This document shows, piece after piece, positions 1-8,926 of a DNA stretch of 64,000 nt. The translations under genes were made by a program, and so were the position numbers. Each line of letters starts with the position of its first letter. Position 1 is the first letter of the stretch. The DNA is taken from the NCBI GenBank assembly GCA_964532385.1, contig CAZHHW010000001.1, forward strand, positions 37,863-101,862, given 5' to 3'. This DNA comes from UBA6921 sp964532385. Its GTDB lineage: Bacteria > Pseudomonadota > Gammaproteobacteria > SG8-11. The notes under the pieces are model-generated. The model was not told where the DNA came from. It did not search any database and worked only from the letters and a program-made list of their open reading frames with translations.

Positions 1-294
1 CTTGAAGTCAAGCTCTGGCTCAGTCATGCGTGGCGTGAGCTTGCGATTATTTTATCCCTGGCGTCGTTCAACTCCACTACCAGTTATTAACTGAACTCAA
101 CCTTGAGGGCAGCTACGTGACCGCAGGATTAAAGCCGGATTCGACGATGACCCGGATTAATTTTGGATGCACAATATCATGGTGCTGAGCCTTCCTGTTT
201 ACCGGCGCCCGTATGACGAGGTAGTGAGTTCGCCGGCATGCATGCTGTTTGTCGATGTCGCCGATCAAAATGAATCCGTTTTTGAGGAAACCTC
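1..294. other. Left-edge intergenic stretch without a recognised gene
   Basis: Frame +1 is open from the window edge to a TAA at 88-90 (29 codons). It could be the tail of a gene that begins to the left, but I do not recognise the peptide. The rest shows no convincing coding frame, RNA gene or promoter. A GAGGAA at 283-288 is the ribosome binding site of the gene starting at 295. Confidence 0.4.
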
Positions 295-831
295 ATGGCC
301 AACTCATTTCAAGACCAATTGCTTAAAGCGGGGTTGGTGGATAGCAACAAGGTAAAAAAGGCCAATCGTGAAAAACATAAGCAAATAAAACAACAGCAGC
401 ACGCGCATGCCGTCACTCCCGATGCCGCCAAGCTTCATGCGCAGCAGGCCAGCGCGCAGAAGGCCGAGCGCGATCGCGAGCTGAATCGCCAGAAAGTGGA
501 GCTGGAAAATAAAAAAGCGCTGGCCGCGCAAATCAGGCAATTGATAGAAACCCACCGGGTGCCCAAAGACGCGGGCGAGTGCGCCTATAATTTTCAGGAC
601 GGCAACAAAATACAACGGATGTACATTACGGAATCCATGAGAAAACAAATCATGCGGGGCGAACTGATGATCGTGCGCTTGGGCGGCGATTATGAGCTGG
701 TGTCGAAAAACATTGCCGATAAGATTGCGCAGCGCGCACCAGATCATGTTTTGACAATTAAAGATTCCTCGCAAGAGCCAACCGCAGGGGAATACGCGCA
801 ATACAAAATACCGGATGATTTGCTCTGGTAA
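295..831 (+). CDS. DUF2058 family protein (YaiL-like)
   Basis: 178 residues, soluble, with no signal peptide or membrane segment. The N-terminal half is a highly charged, Lys/Gln/Ala-rich helix (opening MANSFQDQLLKAGLV, then KKANREKHKQIKQQQ). The C-terminal half is a compact domain containing NFQDGNKIQRMYITE and a short tail ending DDLLW. This arrangement is typical of the DUF2058/YaiL family, sometimes called a nucleoprotein or polynucleotide-enzyme family, whose role is unknown. The ATG follows GAGGAA with about 6 bp spacing. The stop TAA directly abuts the next ATG, so it probably leads a two- to four-gene transcript. The family call rests on overall resemblance. Confidence 0.82.
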   Translation: MANSFQDQLLKAGLVDSNKVKKANREKHKQIKQQQHAHAVTPDAAKLHAQQASAQKAERDRELNRQKVELENKKALAAQIRQLIETHRVPKDAGECAYNFQDGNKIQRMYITESMRKQIMRGELMIVRLGGDYELVSKNIADKIAQRAPDHVLTIKDSSQEPTAGEYAQYKIPDDLLW

Positions 832-1722
832 ATGATGGCGCCTCAATCGGAAGCAAAATACGGGTTTCTCGACACCGCCATGGCGTCCTTATCCGCACAG
901 TGGCGGAGCAGCAAGTTGCGCGATGCAACCTTTGCCGCGTTGTATTTTCTGCACTGGCAGATCCATGCGCACGGTCGGCGGTTTGCCGCACGCCGCTTCA
1001 GGTGCGACGCGCGTCCTGATCCCGCGCAATGGCTGAATGAACTGCGGCAGGTGGACGGCGCGGCGCGGGATGAGCTGTTGATCCGCTACTTCGAGCGTTA
1101 CCAATTTCTCGCCGTCATTCCAAATGTCAACATTGCGCTTGTCCATTGGTTGCAGGGCAGCTGGCCTCTGGTGTTGTGCGAACATGTGCCCTTGCCGGTC
1201 GAGGTGTTGGATTTCCAGGTCCGCGGCCTGCGCCCGGTAACACTCATTTGCGATACGGCACGCGCACGCATGGCGGTGTTGAGCAAGCCGGATGCGTTCG
1301 CGTTCATGACGCACGACCTGGAACATGCGTACAAATTTTTTCACGCCGCGCGTTTGCATGAATTACAGCGGAATTTTTTTATCGCGCTGCAAGCAGCCCA
1401 CCAGCGTAATGCATTTGCGTCCTACGCGTGCGATCCGGAATTTCGCGCGCGCTTCGACTATTTGATCAGCGACATGAACACGCATCCGGTGCACAGCTTG
1501 CAGTATTTGCGCGCGATTTTGGTGGAGTATCATTTGCGTGCCGAACAGGGCGACATGCATCAAATGCTGTCGCCGGCGGCGCAAAGCGATGTGGCAGACA
1601 CATTGCGTAAGCTGGAATTGGGCAGACCCGCGCAAGATGTACTGGAACAGTTGAGCAAGGGCGCGCTGCGCGGACAGGATGCGCGGATAATTGAACAGGC
1701 CTTGCTGAATTCTGCAATATAA
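832..1722 (+). CDS. Conserved hypothetical protein with an HDLEH motif
   Basis: 296 residues, not assigned to a family. It begins immediately after the upstream TAA (TAAATG), which suggests translational coupling; a second ATG at 835 is equally possible. It is rich in Ala, Leu and Arg, helical in appearance, with no signal peptide or membrane segment. The most distinctive part is near residue 162, THDLEHAYKFFHAARLHELQ, where several His and acidic residues fall at helix spacing, followed by CDPEFRARFDYLISDMN. Such spacing could bind metal, but that is a guess. The stop at 1722 overlaps the open frame of the next gene. It is clearly coding, function unknown. Confidence 0.7.
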   Translation: MMAPQSEAKYGFLDTAMASLSAQWRSSKLRDATFAALYFLHWQIHAHGRRFAARRFRCDARPDPAQWLNELRQVDGAARDELLIRYFERYQFLAVIPNVNIALVHWLQGSWPLVLCEHVPLPVEVLDFQVRGLRPVTLICDTARARMAVLSKPDAFAFMTHDLEHAYKFFHAARLHELQRNFFIALQAAHQRNAFASYACDPEFRARFDYLISDMNTHPVHSLQYLRAILVEYHLRAEQGDMHQMLSPAAQSDVADTLRKLELGRPAQDVLEQLSKGALRGQDARIIEQALLNSAI

Positions 1723-1772
1723 TGCGGGCAGAAGGCTTTCTTTCCGTACGGCATGTCGATGAGGACCACAAG

Positions 1773-2693
1773 ATGATGCGTTGGCTCTGGCTTGCAATTG
1801 CCGTGATGTATACGGTGTCGACACAAGCGGCGTTACCCGCGCCCAAGGTGGAAAAACTTTCCGAACGCGTGTACGTCTTGCTTGGCCCTGAAGGATTGCC
1901 GGATAAAACTAACCAGGGTTACATGGTTAACAGTACCGTGATCATCGGCGAGCAGGGCGTGATCCTGATCGACACCGGGTTCAACGATGAAATCGGCACG
2001 CACATCAAGCAGACCATTGCGAAGCTCACCGCCAAACCGGTCACGCATATTATCAATACCCATCATCACGGCGATCACACGTTGGGCAATAGCGCTTTTC
2101 CAGGCGCGCAGGTGTTCAGTTCACAACAATGCAAAGAACTGCTTGAGAAGGTGGGCTATGACTGGATCAACATCATCCAGACTGTGCTGGAGCGTAAATT
2201 CCCCAACACCAAGCTGGTGCCGGCGAGCATTACATTGGCCGCCGACAGTACCACGGAGCGCGTCCTCGACGGTGTGAAACTACGTTTTATCGTGCCGTCA
2301 GGTTCCCATACGCCGGGTGATCTGCTGATTGTTCTGCCTGACGAAAAAATCCTGATCGCGGGCGATATCCTGGTCCAGCACATGTCGCCCAGTTTCCGCG
2401 ATGCGCATGTCAAGCACTGGATCAATACGCTCGCCAAGATCGAGGCGATGGACATCAAGACCATTGTCCCGGGGCATGGGCCAATAATGCTGCCCGCACA
2501 GGTGCCAGAAATGCGCACGCGCATGTCCAAGCTGTATGCGGCGGTGGAAGCGGGTTATAAAAAAGGACTCACCGACGCCGAAATACGCAACACGCTGGAT
2601 TTGAGCGAGTGGCGCAACCTGGTGAGCTTTGAACAATTGATGGGCGGCATCATCAACCGCACCTTTCTTGAAATCGAACAGGATAATTTCTGA
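1773..2693 (+). CDS. Secreted MBL-fold metallo-hydrolase
   Basis: About 306 residues. The start at 1773 is chosen because it places a classical signal peptide first (MMRWLWLAIAVMYTVSTQA, then ALPAPK) and follows GAGGA at 1761-1765; an in-frame ATG at 1722 would add 17 residues before the hydrophobic core. The metallo-beta-lactamase zinc signature is complete: NTHHHGDHTLGN near residues 95-106, a His in PSGSHTPGD near 179, an Asp in IAGDIL near 198 and a His in VPGHGPI near 250. It should be a periplasmic di-zinc hydrolase of the SoxH/quinoprotein-relay-like subgroup; the substrate is unknown. Its TGA overlaps the next ATG by one base. Confidence 0.88.
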   Translation: MMRWLWLAIAVMYTVSTQAALPAPKVEKLSERVYVLLGPEGLPDKTNQGYMVNSTVIIGEQGVILIDTGFNDEIGTHIKQTIAKLTAKPVTHIINTHHHGDHTLGNSAFPGAQVFSSQQCKELLEKVGYDWINIIQTVLERKFPNTKLVPASITLAADSTTERVLDGVKLRFIVPSGSHTPGDLLIVLPDEKILIAGDILVQHMSPSFRDAHVKHWINTLAKIEAMDIKTIVPGHGPIMLPAQVPEMRTRMSKLYAAVEAGYKKGLTDAEIRNTLDLSEWRNLVSFEQLMGGIINRTFLEIEQDNF

Positions 2694-2944
2694 TGGACTG
2701 CCGTCCGGGCTGCGGCGCATGTTGCATTGCACCGTCGATTACATCATTCATTCCCGGCATGCCACACGGCAAACCCGCGGGGGTACGGTGTTTTCAGCTC
2801 AGTGAGGATTTTCGCTGCCGATTGTTCGGTTTAGCGGAACGCCCGGCGGTGTGTCGCGGGTTTCGTGCCGCGCCCGATACGTGCGGCATCAGCCCGGCGG
2901 ACGGTTTGGCCATACTCACGCGCCTGGAAGCGGACACGCGCTAA
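2693..2944 (+). CDS. YkgJ-type cysteine-cluster protein
   Basis: 83 residues with eight cysteines at positions 3, 7, 10, 11, 33, 42, 54 and 64. They occur as CRPGCGACC at the N-terminus, then single cysteines in VRCFQL, RCRLFG, VCRGF and TCG. This is the YkgJ (CxxxCxxCC) family, proposed to bind zinc or iron; most members are short and uncharacterised. The ATG overlaps the TGA of the upstream hydrolase (TGATG), so translation is probably coupled. Convergent with the kinase gene on the other strand. Confidence 0.88.
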   Translation: MDCRPGCGACCIAPSITSFIPGMPHGKPAGVRCFQLSEDFRCRLFGLAERPAVCRGFRAAPDTCGISPADGLAILTRLEADTR

Positions 2945-2971
2945 ATCGATCATCAGAACAATAAAAGGCAG

Positions 2972-4054
2972 TCAGCGTAACTGCGCGATGATTTTACGGA
3001 TTGCCGTTTCATTTTCCTCGATGCGAGCGGTGAGTTGAAACTGCACCCGGGCACGATGCAGGTTCTGACCGGGCGCAGCGATTTTGAAATACACGTTGCC
3101 TTCAAGATGGTCGGCAAGAAATCGCAATCCAAGTTCAAAGGGGAGCAGCCGGATCGCGTCGTACATGAAGTCAAAATCTGGCCCTGTCAGAAAGCCGCGT
3201 GCGGCTTCGACATAGCCGTGCAGAATCGCACCGCATATTTCCAGATCGAATTGCGTTGCTTCCGAGTCGTGCGCGGATTCGCCGCCGCGGTTGCAACACG
3301 AGCGCAGGCAGTCGCCCAAGTCGTAGTGAATCAAGCCGGGTTGCACGGTGTCGAGGTCGATCAGACTCAGCACGCGGTCACTGTCCGCAGCGAATAAAAA
3401 ATTGTCAAGTTTTGGATCGCCGTGGGTCGCGCGCAGCCGCAACGCGCCGGAGTTCTTGCCTTGTTCGAGAGTGCCGGCCAGAGCACGCCGGGCCGCGACA
3501 AAATCGCAGGCCGCCGTCGCAGGAGTGTCGATGGCGGTGCGCGCGCACACCGCGTCGAAGTGCGCCAGATAATCCGGCGCGATGTGGAAACCCGGCAGCG
3601 TGGTATGCAAACGTTCGGCGGGCAAGGTATCGAGCAACGCGTGAAAACTGCCCAGCGCATGACCGATGTGATAGGCCTGCGTTGAGTCGGCGAGCGTTTC
3701 GAGTGCGCGCGTGCCGGCGATGAAATGCAAGGCGCGCCAGTAACAACCCTCGGCATCAAGCACGAAATCGCGTCCGTCGCGAGCGCGATACAGGCCGGGG
3801 ATCTGCAACTGGGTGCCGGGTCGTGACGCGGTGTGTTGCGCATGATCAAGCAGGCAGCGCAGGTTTTCCATGATGTGTTGCGGTTGAGGAAAAACCTTGG
3901 GATTGATACGTTGCAGGATGGCGCTGCGCGCGGGCACGCTGTCGATCACGGCGAGATAGGTATCGTTGATCAGACCGCGTCCGTACTCCTGCACATCGCG
4001 CAGCGGCGCACCGAAGTCGAACTGCCGCGCGATGGCCAACGCGGCGCCGTTCAC
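2972..4054 (-). CDS. APH-family small-molecule kinase
   Basis: 360 residues with the aminoglycoside-phosphotransferase (choline/homoserine kinase-like) fold. The N-lobe has YGRGLINDTYLAV as a nucleotide loop and AILQRINPKVF carrying the probable ATP-binding Lys. The C-lobe has the catalytic loop THGDPKLDNFLF (Asp in HGD, Asn in LDN) and the metal-binding segment LIDLDTVQPG. It most resembles the NahK/N-acetylhexosamine-kinase-like or 'mucin desulfatase' proteins of this superfamily; the substrate is probably a sugar or amino alcohol and cannot be told from sequence. Its start overlaps the stop of the M48 peptidase gene by 4 bp (ATGA), so the two form an operon. Confidence 0.85.
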   Translation of the reverse strand: MNGAALAIARQFDFGAPLRDVQEYGRGLINDTYLAVIDSVPARSAILQRINPKVFPQPQHIMENLRCLLDHAQHTASRPGTQLQIPGLYRARDGRDFVLDAEGCYWRALHFIAGTRALETLADSTQAYHIGHALGSFHALLDTLPAERLHTTLPGFHIAPDYLAHFDAVCARTAIDTPATAACDFVAARRALAGTLEQGKNSGALRLRATHGDPKLDNFLFAADSDRVLSLIDLDTVQPGLIHYDLGDCLRSCCNRGGESAHDSEATQFDLEICGAILHGYVEAARGFLTGPDFDFMYDAIRLLPFELGLRFLADHLEGNVYFKIAAPGQNLHRARVQFQLTARIEENETAIRKIIAQLR

Positions 4055-5622
4055 TCGGCCAGTTCCGCGGAAAATATTTTTACGCTCACGCGTGCCAGAT
4101 CTTGATCCGTGGGCAGCGGGCCGACGCGGGTCGATTCCGTGATGGATTCGCGCGGACTAAGGATGGAGGTTAACGAGAGCGAACCCTGCGCGGCGATTTG
4201 ACCGGCTTTATCGAACCAGGCCACGGCAATTTTTAGGTTCTTGATTTTGACCGGCGAACGATTTTGCACGCTCACGGTGATGTAACCCCGCGCATCGCGC
4301 GCGGCATCCACGCCAATGTATTTTTCCGGATTATCGCTCAGATCCAGACGGGCAAGCTGGAAAGTAGCACGTTTGCCGATCTCGGCGTCGGACTGCGCGG
4401 CTTGCATGAAATTTTGCTTGGCGTTTTCCTTATCATTACGTTTGAGAGCGTCCTCGCCCAGCGCGAAATGCGCCACGGCGGTGGGTAAAAGCGCTACGCT
4501 TTTTTCCAGATCGGCACGTGCGGCGGGGTCGCGCATTTGTTGTTTGATTAATCCGCGTTGCAAATAAAATTGAAAATAATCGCGGTTACGCGCAATCGCC
4601 AGATCGAAATCCGCCAGTGCCTCAAGCAGGCGTTTTTGCTTGATCCGGGCATCGCCGCGTAAACCGTAAAATAATGCTTCGCGCGGTTCGATTTTGATCG
4701 CGGCTTCGGCCGCCGCCAAGGCAGCATTGGCATTATTTGCGGTCAGTGCTTTACGGCCTTCGTCGAGTTTGTTGTATGCCTCGCGGGTTTTTTTCAGCGA
4801 GGCGATACGCGCTTGATAAGACTCGGCACCTAAGGTTCCCGATCCGGCCAGAGTCGCCGCGTTGGCCTTGTTGGCTTCCACGCGTTCCTGCGACGGAGGA
4901 TGGGAGGCGAATAGGCCTTCCAGCCAGTTGGCTTTTTCGCCTTTGGACAAGCGCACGAAAGTTTCTTGCAGCGTGACGGCCGCACGCGGATCGTAACCCG
5001 CGCGGGCCATCATGGCGGTGCCGTAGCGATCCGACTCCATTTCGGCGTCGCGGCCGTATTTTTTACCGATGAGCTGGGCGCCCAGCGCACCGGCGCCCAC
5101 CAGTAACGCGCCGCCGTCTTTGTCACCCACCGCAACCCCCAAACCCATCACGCCGGCTTGCAATAACATGCCACGCTCCATTGCCTTGGCGCCGTGGCGT
5201 GCCGCGGCATGCACAATTTCGTGGCCCAGTACCGCGGCAAGTTCCGCCTCGTTGTTCAGTTCCAGCAGCAAGCCGCGGTTCACCGCGATTTTTCCGCCCG
5301 GCAACGCCCATGCATTGGGCACGGAATTATTGAGCACACTGAATTCATAGGGCAGATCGGGTCGCTCGCTGACCGCGGCTAATTTTTTGCCCACATTGCC
5401 GACGTAATCGCCAAGTTCGGGATCGACGTTCCAGTCGCCGCCTTGCGATTGCCGCGAGGCGAGGTAATTTTGCACACCGATTTGGATTTCCTGTTGTTCC
5501 GATACCAGTTGCAGTTCGGTTTTACCCGTGACCGGATTACGTGCGCAGGCAACCAGAAGGGTCAGGAACAATGCCGCAGTTAGCCCCGGGGCTAACCGAA
5601 TAACAGGGCGAAGTACACACAT
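4051..5622 (-). CDS. M48 metallopeptidase lipoprotein with TPR domain (BepA-like)
   Basis: About 523 residues from the ATG at 5622; the frame opens at 5676, but the later start gives a normal 25-residue lipoprotein signal ending LLVAC. The peptidase domain carries HEIVHAAARHGAKA (the HExxH zinc motif) and the third-ligand region EMESDRYGTAMMARAGYDPRAA. This is followed by TPR-like helices and a C-terminal beta domain (GYITVSVQNRSPVKIKNLKI). The layout matches BepA/YfgC- and LoiP-type periplasmic proteases that degrade or assist outer-membrane proteins, with an extra C-terminal domain. It lies 4 bp into the downstream APH-kinase gene. No good Shine-Dalgarno is visible at either start. Confidence 0.87.
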   Translation of the reverse strand: MCVLRPVIRLAPGLTAALFLTLLVACARNPVTGKTELQLVSEQQEIQIGVQNYLASRQSQGGDWNVDPELGDYVGNVGKKLAAVSERPDLPYEFSVLNNSVPNAWALPGGKIAVNRGLLLELNNEAELAAVLGHEIVHAAARHGAKAMERGMLLQAGVMGLGVAVGDKDGGALLVGAGALGAQLIGKKYGRDAEMESDRYGTAMMARAGYDPRAAVTLQETFVRLSKGEKANWLEGLFASHPPSQERVEANKANAATLAGSGTLGAESYQARIASLKKTREAYNKLDEGRKALTANNANAALAAAEAAIKIEPREALFYGLRGDARIKQKRLLEALADFDLAIARNRDYFQFYLQRGLIKQQMRDPAARADLEKSVALLPTAVAHFALGEDALKRNDKENAKQNFMQAAQSDAEIGKRATFQLARLDLSDNPEKYIGVDAARDARGYITVSVQNRSPVKIKNLKIAVAWFDKAGQIAAQGSLSLTSILSPRESITESTRVGPLPTDQDLARVSVKIFSAELAE

Positions 5623-5688
5623 GGACAGGCACAGGATCAGTGAATCAAGGCGCACAGTATATCGTACCCGGCGCATGTTTTACCGCGA

Positions 5689-7341
5689 TTAGGGGGATTT
5701 CGCGCTGGGGGCAGGGGTTGCCCGCACAGTTTTTTCGGTGAGGTTGCGGTAGCTGAGCAGCACTTTCTGATAACGCTCATTGGCCGGTGCGATGTGCATG
5801 ACGCGGGCGAGGAACACTTCGGTTTGTTGCGCCGCTTTATTGTTCACGCCGGTTTTCTGCATGAGCGCGATCAACGACAAGGCCGCATTGAGATTGATAG
5901 TGATGTTTTCCGGCATGGCGCGCGCCGCCTGCAGAAACAGTTCGATGGATTCTTCCAGCTTGCCCTGCTTCACCAGTTCCACGCCCTTGTTGTTGGTGCC
6001 CACGACTTCCTGGCGGGTTATTTCCAGCATGTCGGCCAGACCCGCCTGCCCGCTGGACTCGCAGATGGCTTTGACTTTATCGAGCATTTTGCTGTCTTCG
6101 TGATTATTGCGAATCACATGTTTGAGCAGTTCATTCCCGTGTTGACTTTTTCCCAGGGCGAGGCAGGCTTCCGCCAGCTCCAGTGCGGTCGTGGTGGGTA
6201 GATTGCCGGGATTTTGCGCATACAGCGACATAACCTGCTCCAAGGCCTTTTCACTTTCCGCCGTTTTGCCGGTTTCCTTGTACACCAGCGACTGAATCAC
6301 CGCCGATTGCAATTGCACCGCGCCGCCGCTTTTCTGGAATTCGCTGGTCATCGCCCCGACAATTTTTTCCGCTTCGCCGGGCGCATCTTTTTTCAGATAC
6401 ACCTTGGCCAGGCCGCCGAATTCGGCGGGGCTGCGATGCACGGAATTCCGGCCTTCGCGCACCACATGTTTGAATGACTGTTCGGCGGTGGCCAGATCAT
6501 TGTTCTCGAGTGCAATCTCACCCAGCGACTTCTGCCGCAAAATCGCCTTGGGTGAAATCCGGATGGCATCCTCCAGCGCTTCTTGAGCGCTGTTATTGTC
6601 ACCCAGCGCCTTGTGCACTTTGGCCAGCCAATCGTAGGCCAGCACATACTTACTGTTTAAGTTGATCAGGTCTTCGAAACTGGTGCGCGCCTGCGCATAA
6701 TGCCCGAGGTGAAAGTAGGTTTGCCCCAGGCCAAAGCGCGCCCAGGAAAAATCGCGCGTCTCCAAGGCTTTTTCATAAATGCGTTTGGCCGCTTCGAAAT
6801 CGCCGATGCGCTGCAACAGATCGCCCTTAAGTCTGGTCAGCTCCAAGGTGTTTTTGGAAGCGGCGGCGATTTGCGCATCGCACAGCTCGATGGCGTTGTG
6901 ATATTTTTTTTCGTCGAGCGCGCGTGCGATATCGTGCAAGCCCTGCTTACGTTCCTGCAATTTAGCCAGGCGCGTCTGCAGAACCAACTTGGTGAACGGC
7001 TTCACCAGATAATCGTCGGGCTGATATTCAACCGCCCCCATGACCATGTTCGAAGTATTTTCCGCCGTAACCAAAATAAAGATGGAGGAGTACGGCAGCA
7101 GGTTGCGTTCCTTGGCTTCTTCCAGCACCTGCTGCCCGTCCTTGCCTTCGCCCAGGCTGTAGTCGCACAACACGATCTGCATGGTTTGCTTGTGCATCGC
7201 CTCGACTGCTTCGTCGCCGTTGCGCACCTCGGTGAGTTTGTTCGCACCAAACGGAACCAGCATCGAGCGCATCATGGAGCGCATTTCGGGAAAATCGTCC
7301 ACGATCAGGATATTCAGATCTTTGAGGGTCCACAGGGCCAT
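5689..7341 (-). CDS. Response regulator receiver domain fused to TPR repeats
   Basis: 550 residues. Residues 1-130 are a CheY-like receiver: ILIVDDFPEMRSMMRSML supplies the acidic pair, VLCDYSLGEGKDG the phospho-acceptor Asp, LVTAE the Thr-type switch and DDYLVKPFT the conserved Lys. The rest is about ten tetratricopeptide helix pairs (for example FSWARFGLGQTYFHLGHYAQA and YVLAYDWLAKVHKALGDNNS), so the output is protein-protein interaction rather than DNA binding. It is divergent from a small histidine kinase gene 120 bp away, its most likely partner, and a PilZ gene follows that kinase. A 12-bp gap separates its stop from the M48 gene. Confidence 0.9.
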   Translation of the reverse strand: MALWTLKDLNILIVDDFPEMRSMMRSMLVPFGANKLTEVRNGDEAVEAMHKQTMQIVLCDYSLGEGKDGQQVLEEAKERNLLPYSSIFILVTAENTSNMVMGAVEYQPDDYLVKPFTKLVLQTRLAKLQERKQGLHDIARALDEKKYHNAIELCDAQIAAASKNTLELTRLKGDLLQRIGDFEAAKRIYEKALETRDFSWARFGLGQTYFHLGHYAQARTSFEDLINLNSKYVLAYDWLAKVHKALGDNNSAQEALEDAIRISPKAILRQKSLGEIALENNDLATAEQSFKHVVREGRNSVHRSPAEFGGLAKVYLKKDAPGEAEKIVGAMTSEFQKSGGAVQLQSAVIQSLVYKETGKTAESEKALEQVMSLYAQNPGNLPTTTALELAEACLALGKSQHGNELLKHVIRNNHEDSKMLDKVKAICESSGQAGLADMLEITRQEVVGTNNKGVELVKQGKLEESIELFLQAARAMPENITINLNAALSLIALMQKTGVNNKAAQQTEVFLARVMHIAPANERYQKVLLSYRNLTEKTVRATPAPSAKSP

Positions 7342-7461
7342 AAGCTAGGCATCTCGATTGGTTGCCTGATGCGTATCGGCAGCGGCGCTGCCGTCTTTAT
7401 AGAAACCAGCGTGCGCGCCGTTAATGTAGCGGCGAACAATTCAAGTTTTCGAGGTCCAACG

Positions 7462-8148
7462 ATGAGCGGCGGCGATCCATTAAATTTCTCCATGATTCTG
7501 GCCAGTGGCGTGCACGACATGAAGAATTCCCTGAGCATGCTGCTGGGTACGCTGGATCAGTTGGGCGGCGAATGCGCGCAAACCTGTCCGGCGGGAGATA
7601 AAATCAATCAGCTGCGTTATCAGGGCCAGCGTCTGAACAGCGACTTGGTGCAGTTATTGTCAATTTACAAAATCGAGCACCAGCAATATTCGCCGAATAT
7701 CGAAGAGCATGATTTAAGCGATTTTTTGCAGGAATGCGTCAACACCCATGAACCCCTGCTGACTCCGCGCGGTATCGTTATCGAATCCGTATGCGCCGCC
7801 GGGCTGACCGGATATTTCGACCGCGAAATGGTGGCGGGAGTAATCAACAATGTGGTCAACAACGCCTACAAATACTCGAAGGACAAGATTCGCCTGAGTG
7901 CCGCGAGCGACGGCGGCTATGTGACGCTCTCGGTGGCCGATAACGGCCGCGGTTACCCGCCCAGCATGGTGCGTACCGGCGGTGTGCAGGCCGGTCCCAC
8001 GGATTTCAAGTCGGGCAGTACTTCGCTGGGATTGTATTTCGCGTCGTTGATTGCCCACATGCACAGTAACAAAGGCAAGCACGGCTATATCCGCTGCGCT
8101 AACGAGGGAATTGATGGCGGCGGAAATTTTTCGATCATGCTACCTTGA
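7462..8148 (+). CDS. Small soluble sensor-less histidine kinase
   Basis: 228 residues from an ATG preceded by GAGG at 7451-7454. The frame stays open far upstream, but that part is antisense to the REC-TPR gene and is not coding. No membrane or sensor domain is present. Near residue 18 is an H-box of the HDxxN type (ASGVHDMKNSLSMLLG), followed by the second dimerisation helix. The ATPase domain has an N-box (VVNNAYKYSK), G1 (VADNGRGYP) and G2 (GSTSLGLYFA). Without its own sensor it probably receives signals through partners. Divergent from the REC-TPR gene, which I infer is its phosphorylation target. Confidence 0.85.
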   Translation: MSGGDPLNFSMILASGVHDMKNSLSMLLGTLDQLGGECAQTCPAGDKINQLRYQGQRLNSDLVQLLSIYKIEHQQYSPNIEEHDLSDFLQECVNTHEPLLTPRGIVIESVCAAGLTGYFDREMVAGVINNVVNNAYKYSKDKIRLSAASDGGYVTLSVADNGRGYPPSMVRTGGVQAGPTDFKSGSTSLGLYFASLIAHMHSNKGKHGYIRCANEGIDGGGNFSIMLP

Positions 8149-8231
8149 TTTCGAGGTTGAGCATGCCATGCCGGTAATCGCCCCATTTGAAATAGGAAAA
8201 AGCCCCGCGCGCTACGCTGGAGAGCATTTTT

Positions 8232-8879
8232 ATGCCGGATAAGCGCCGCACCTCGGGCTCGCACAGCGACGAACGGAATTTTTTCCGCATCGACGATGAA
8301 GTGTATCTGGAGTTCCGGGTATTGACTGAAGTGCCGCGCGATAAAAGCAAAATGCCCGCATCGCGCAAGGATGCGCGCACTCAGGATGTCCTATCCGACC
8401 TGACCGCGGTGAATGCGCAAATCCATCCCCTGATTGAAAGCATCCGACAGACCAGCCCGGCGGTCGCGCGTTGTCTTGAAGCCATCAATAAAAAGGTGGA
8501 TGTGCTGGCGAAGGCCGTGTCGAAAAGCGGCGAACCGTTCAAAGCGGTCAAGCCGAATAAAAAAGTCAACCTCAGCGCCGGCGGCGTGTCGTTTAACGTC
8601 GGCACCGAATTGCTCGCGGGTACGCCGGTGGAAGTGCGTCTGGCGGTGATTTCATCGAATCTGATCGTGACCGCTTACGGCGAAGTCACGCACTGCGAGC
8701 GTGAAGGACGCGACGCCGAGCAACCGTTTCGAGTCGGCATTAAATTTCCCTCGCTGACGGTCACCGAGCGGCAAGCCTTGTTTGCCCATGTGCTGGGCCG
8801 TCACACCGAAAAGCTGCGCGGCGCCAATCGCAGCAGCGAAGAAAATGCCGCCGGCACAAATCCGGCGCCGAAAAAATAG
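8232..8879 (+). CDS. PilZ-domain protein with a helical insertion
   Basis: 215 residues. The c-di-GMP-binding motifs can be seen but are far apart: RNFFR (the RxxxR element) at residues 15-19 and NLSAGG (the D/NxSxxG element) at 113-118. In ordinary PilZ domains they lie within a few tens of residues. The roughly 90 residues between look alpha-helical with heptad-like spacing (DLTAVNAQIHPLIES, CLEAINKKVDVLAKAV). The C-terminal part completes the beta barrel (TPVEVRLAVISSNLIVTAYG, EQPFRVGIKF). This resembles the oligomeric XC6012-type PilZ proteins of Xanthomonas. It lies 83 bp after the kinase gene and could be the c-di-GMP output of that signalling group. Confidence 0.87.
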   Translation: MPDKRRTSGSHSDERNFFRIDDEVYLEFRVLTEVPRDKSKMPASRKDARTQDVLSDLTAVNAQIHPLIESIRQTSPAVARCLEAINKKVDVLAKAVSKSGEPFKAVKPNKKVNLSAGGVSFNVGTELLAGTPVEVRLAVISSNLIVTAYGEVTHCEREGRDAEQPFRVGIKFPSLTVTERQALFAHVLGRHTEKLRGANRSSEENAAGTNPAPKK

Positions 8880-8926
8880 CTGCGGAACGGCCACGCTGCG
8901 CTTCGCGCCCTCGTGCAAATCAGCAA

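Noticed and set aside
6700..7461. Long open frame continuous with the histidine kinase gene
   Set aside because: It is antisense to the well-conserved REC-TPR gene, has no recognisable motif, and the kinase has a good ATG and ribosome site at 7462.
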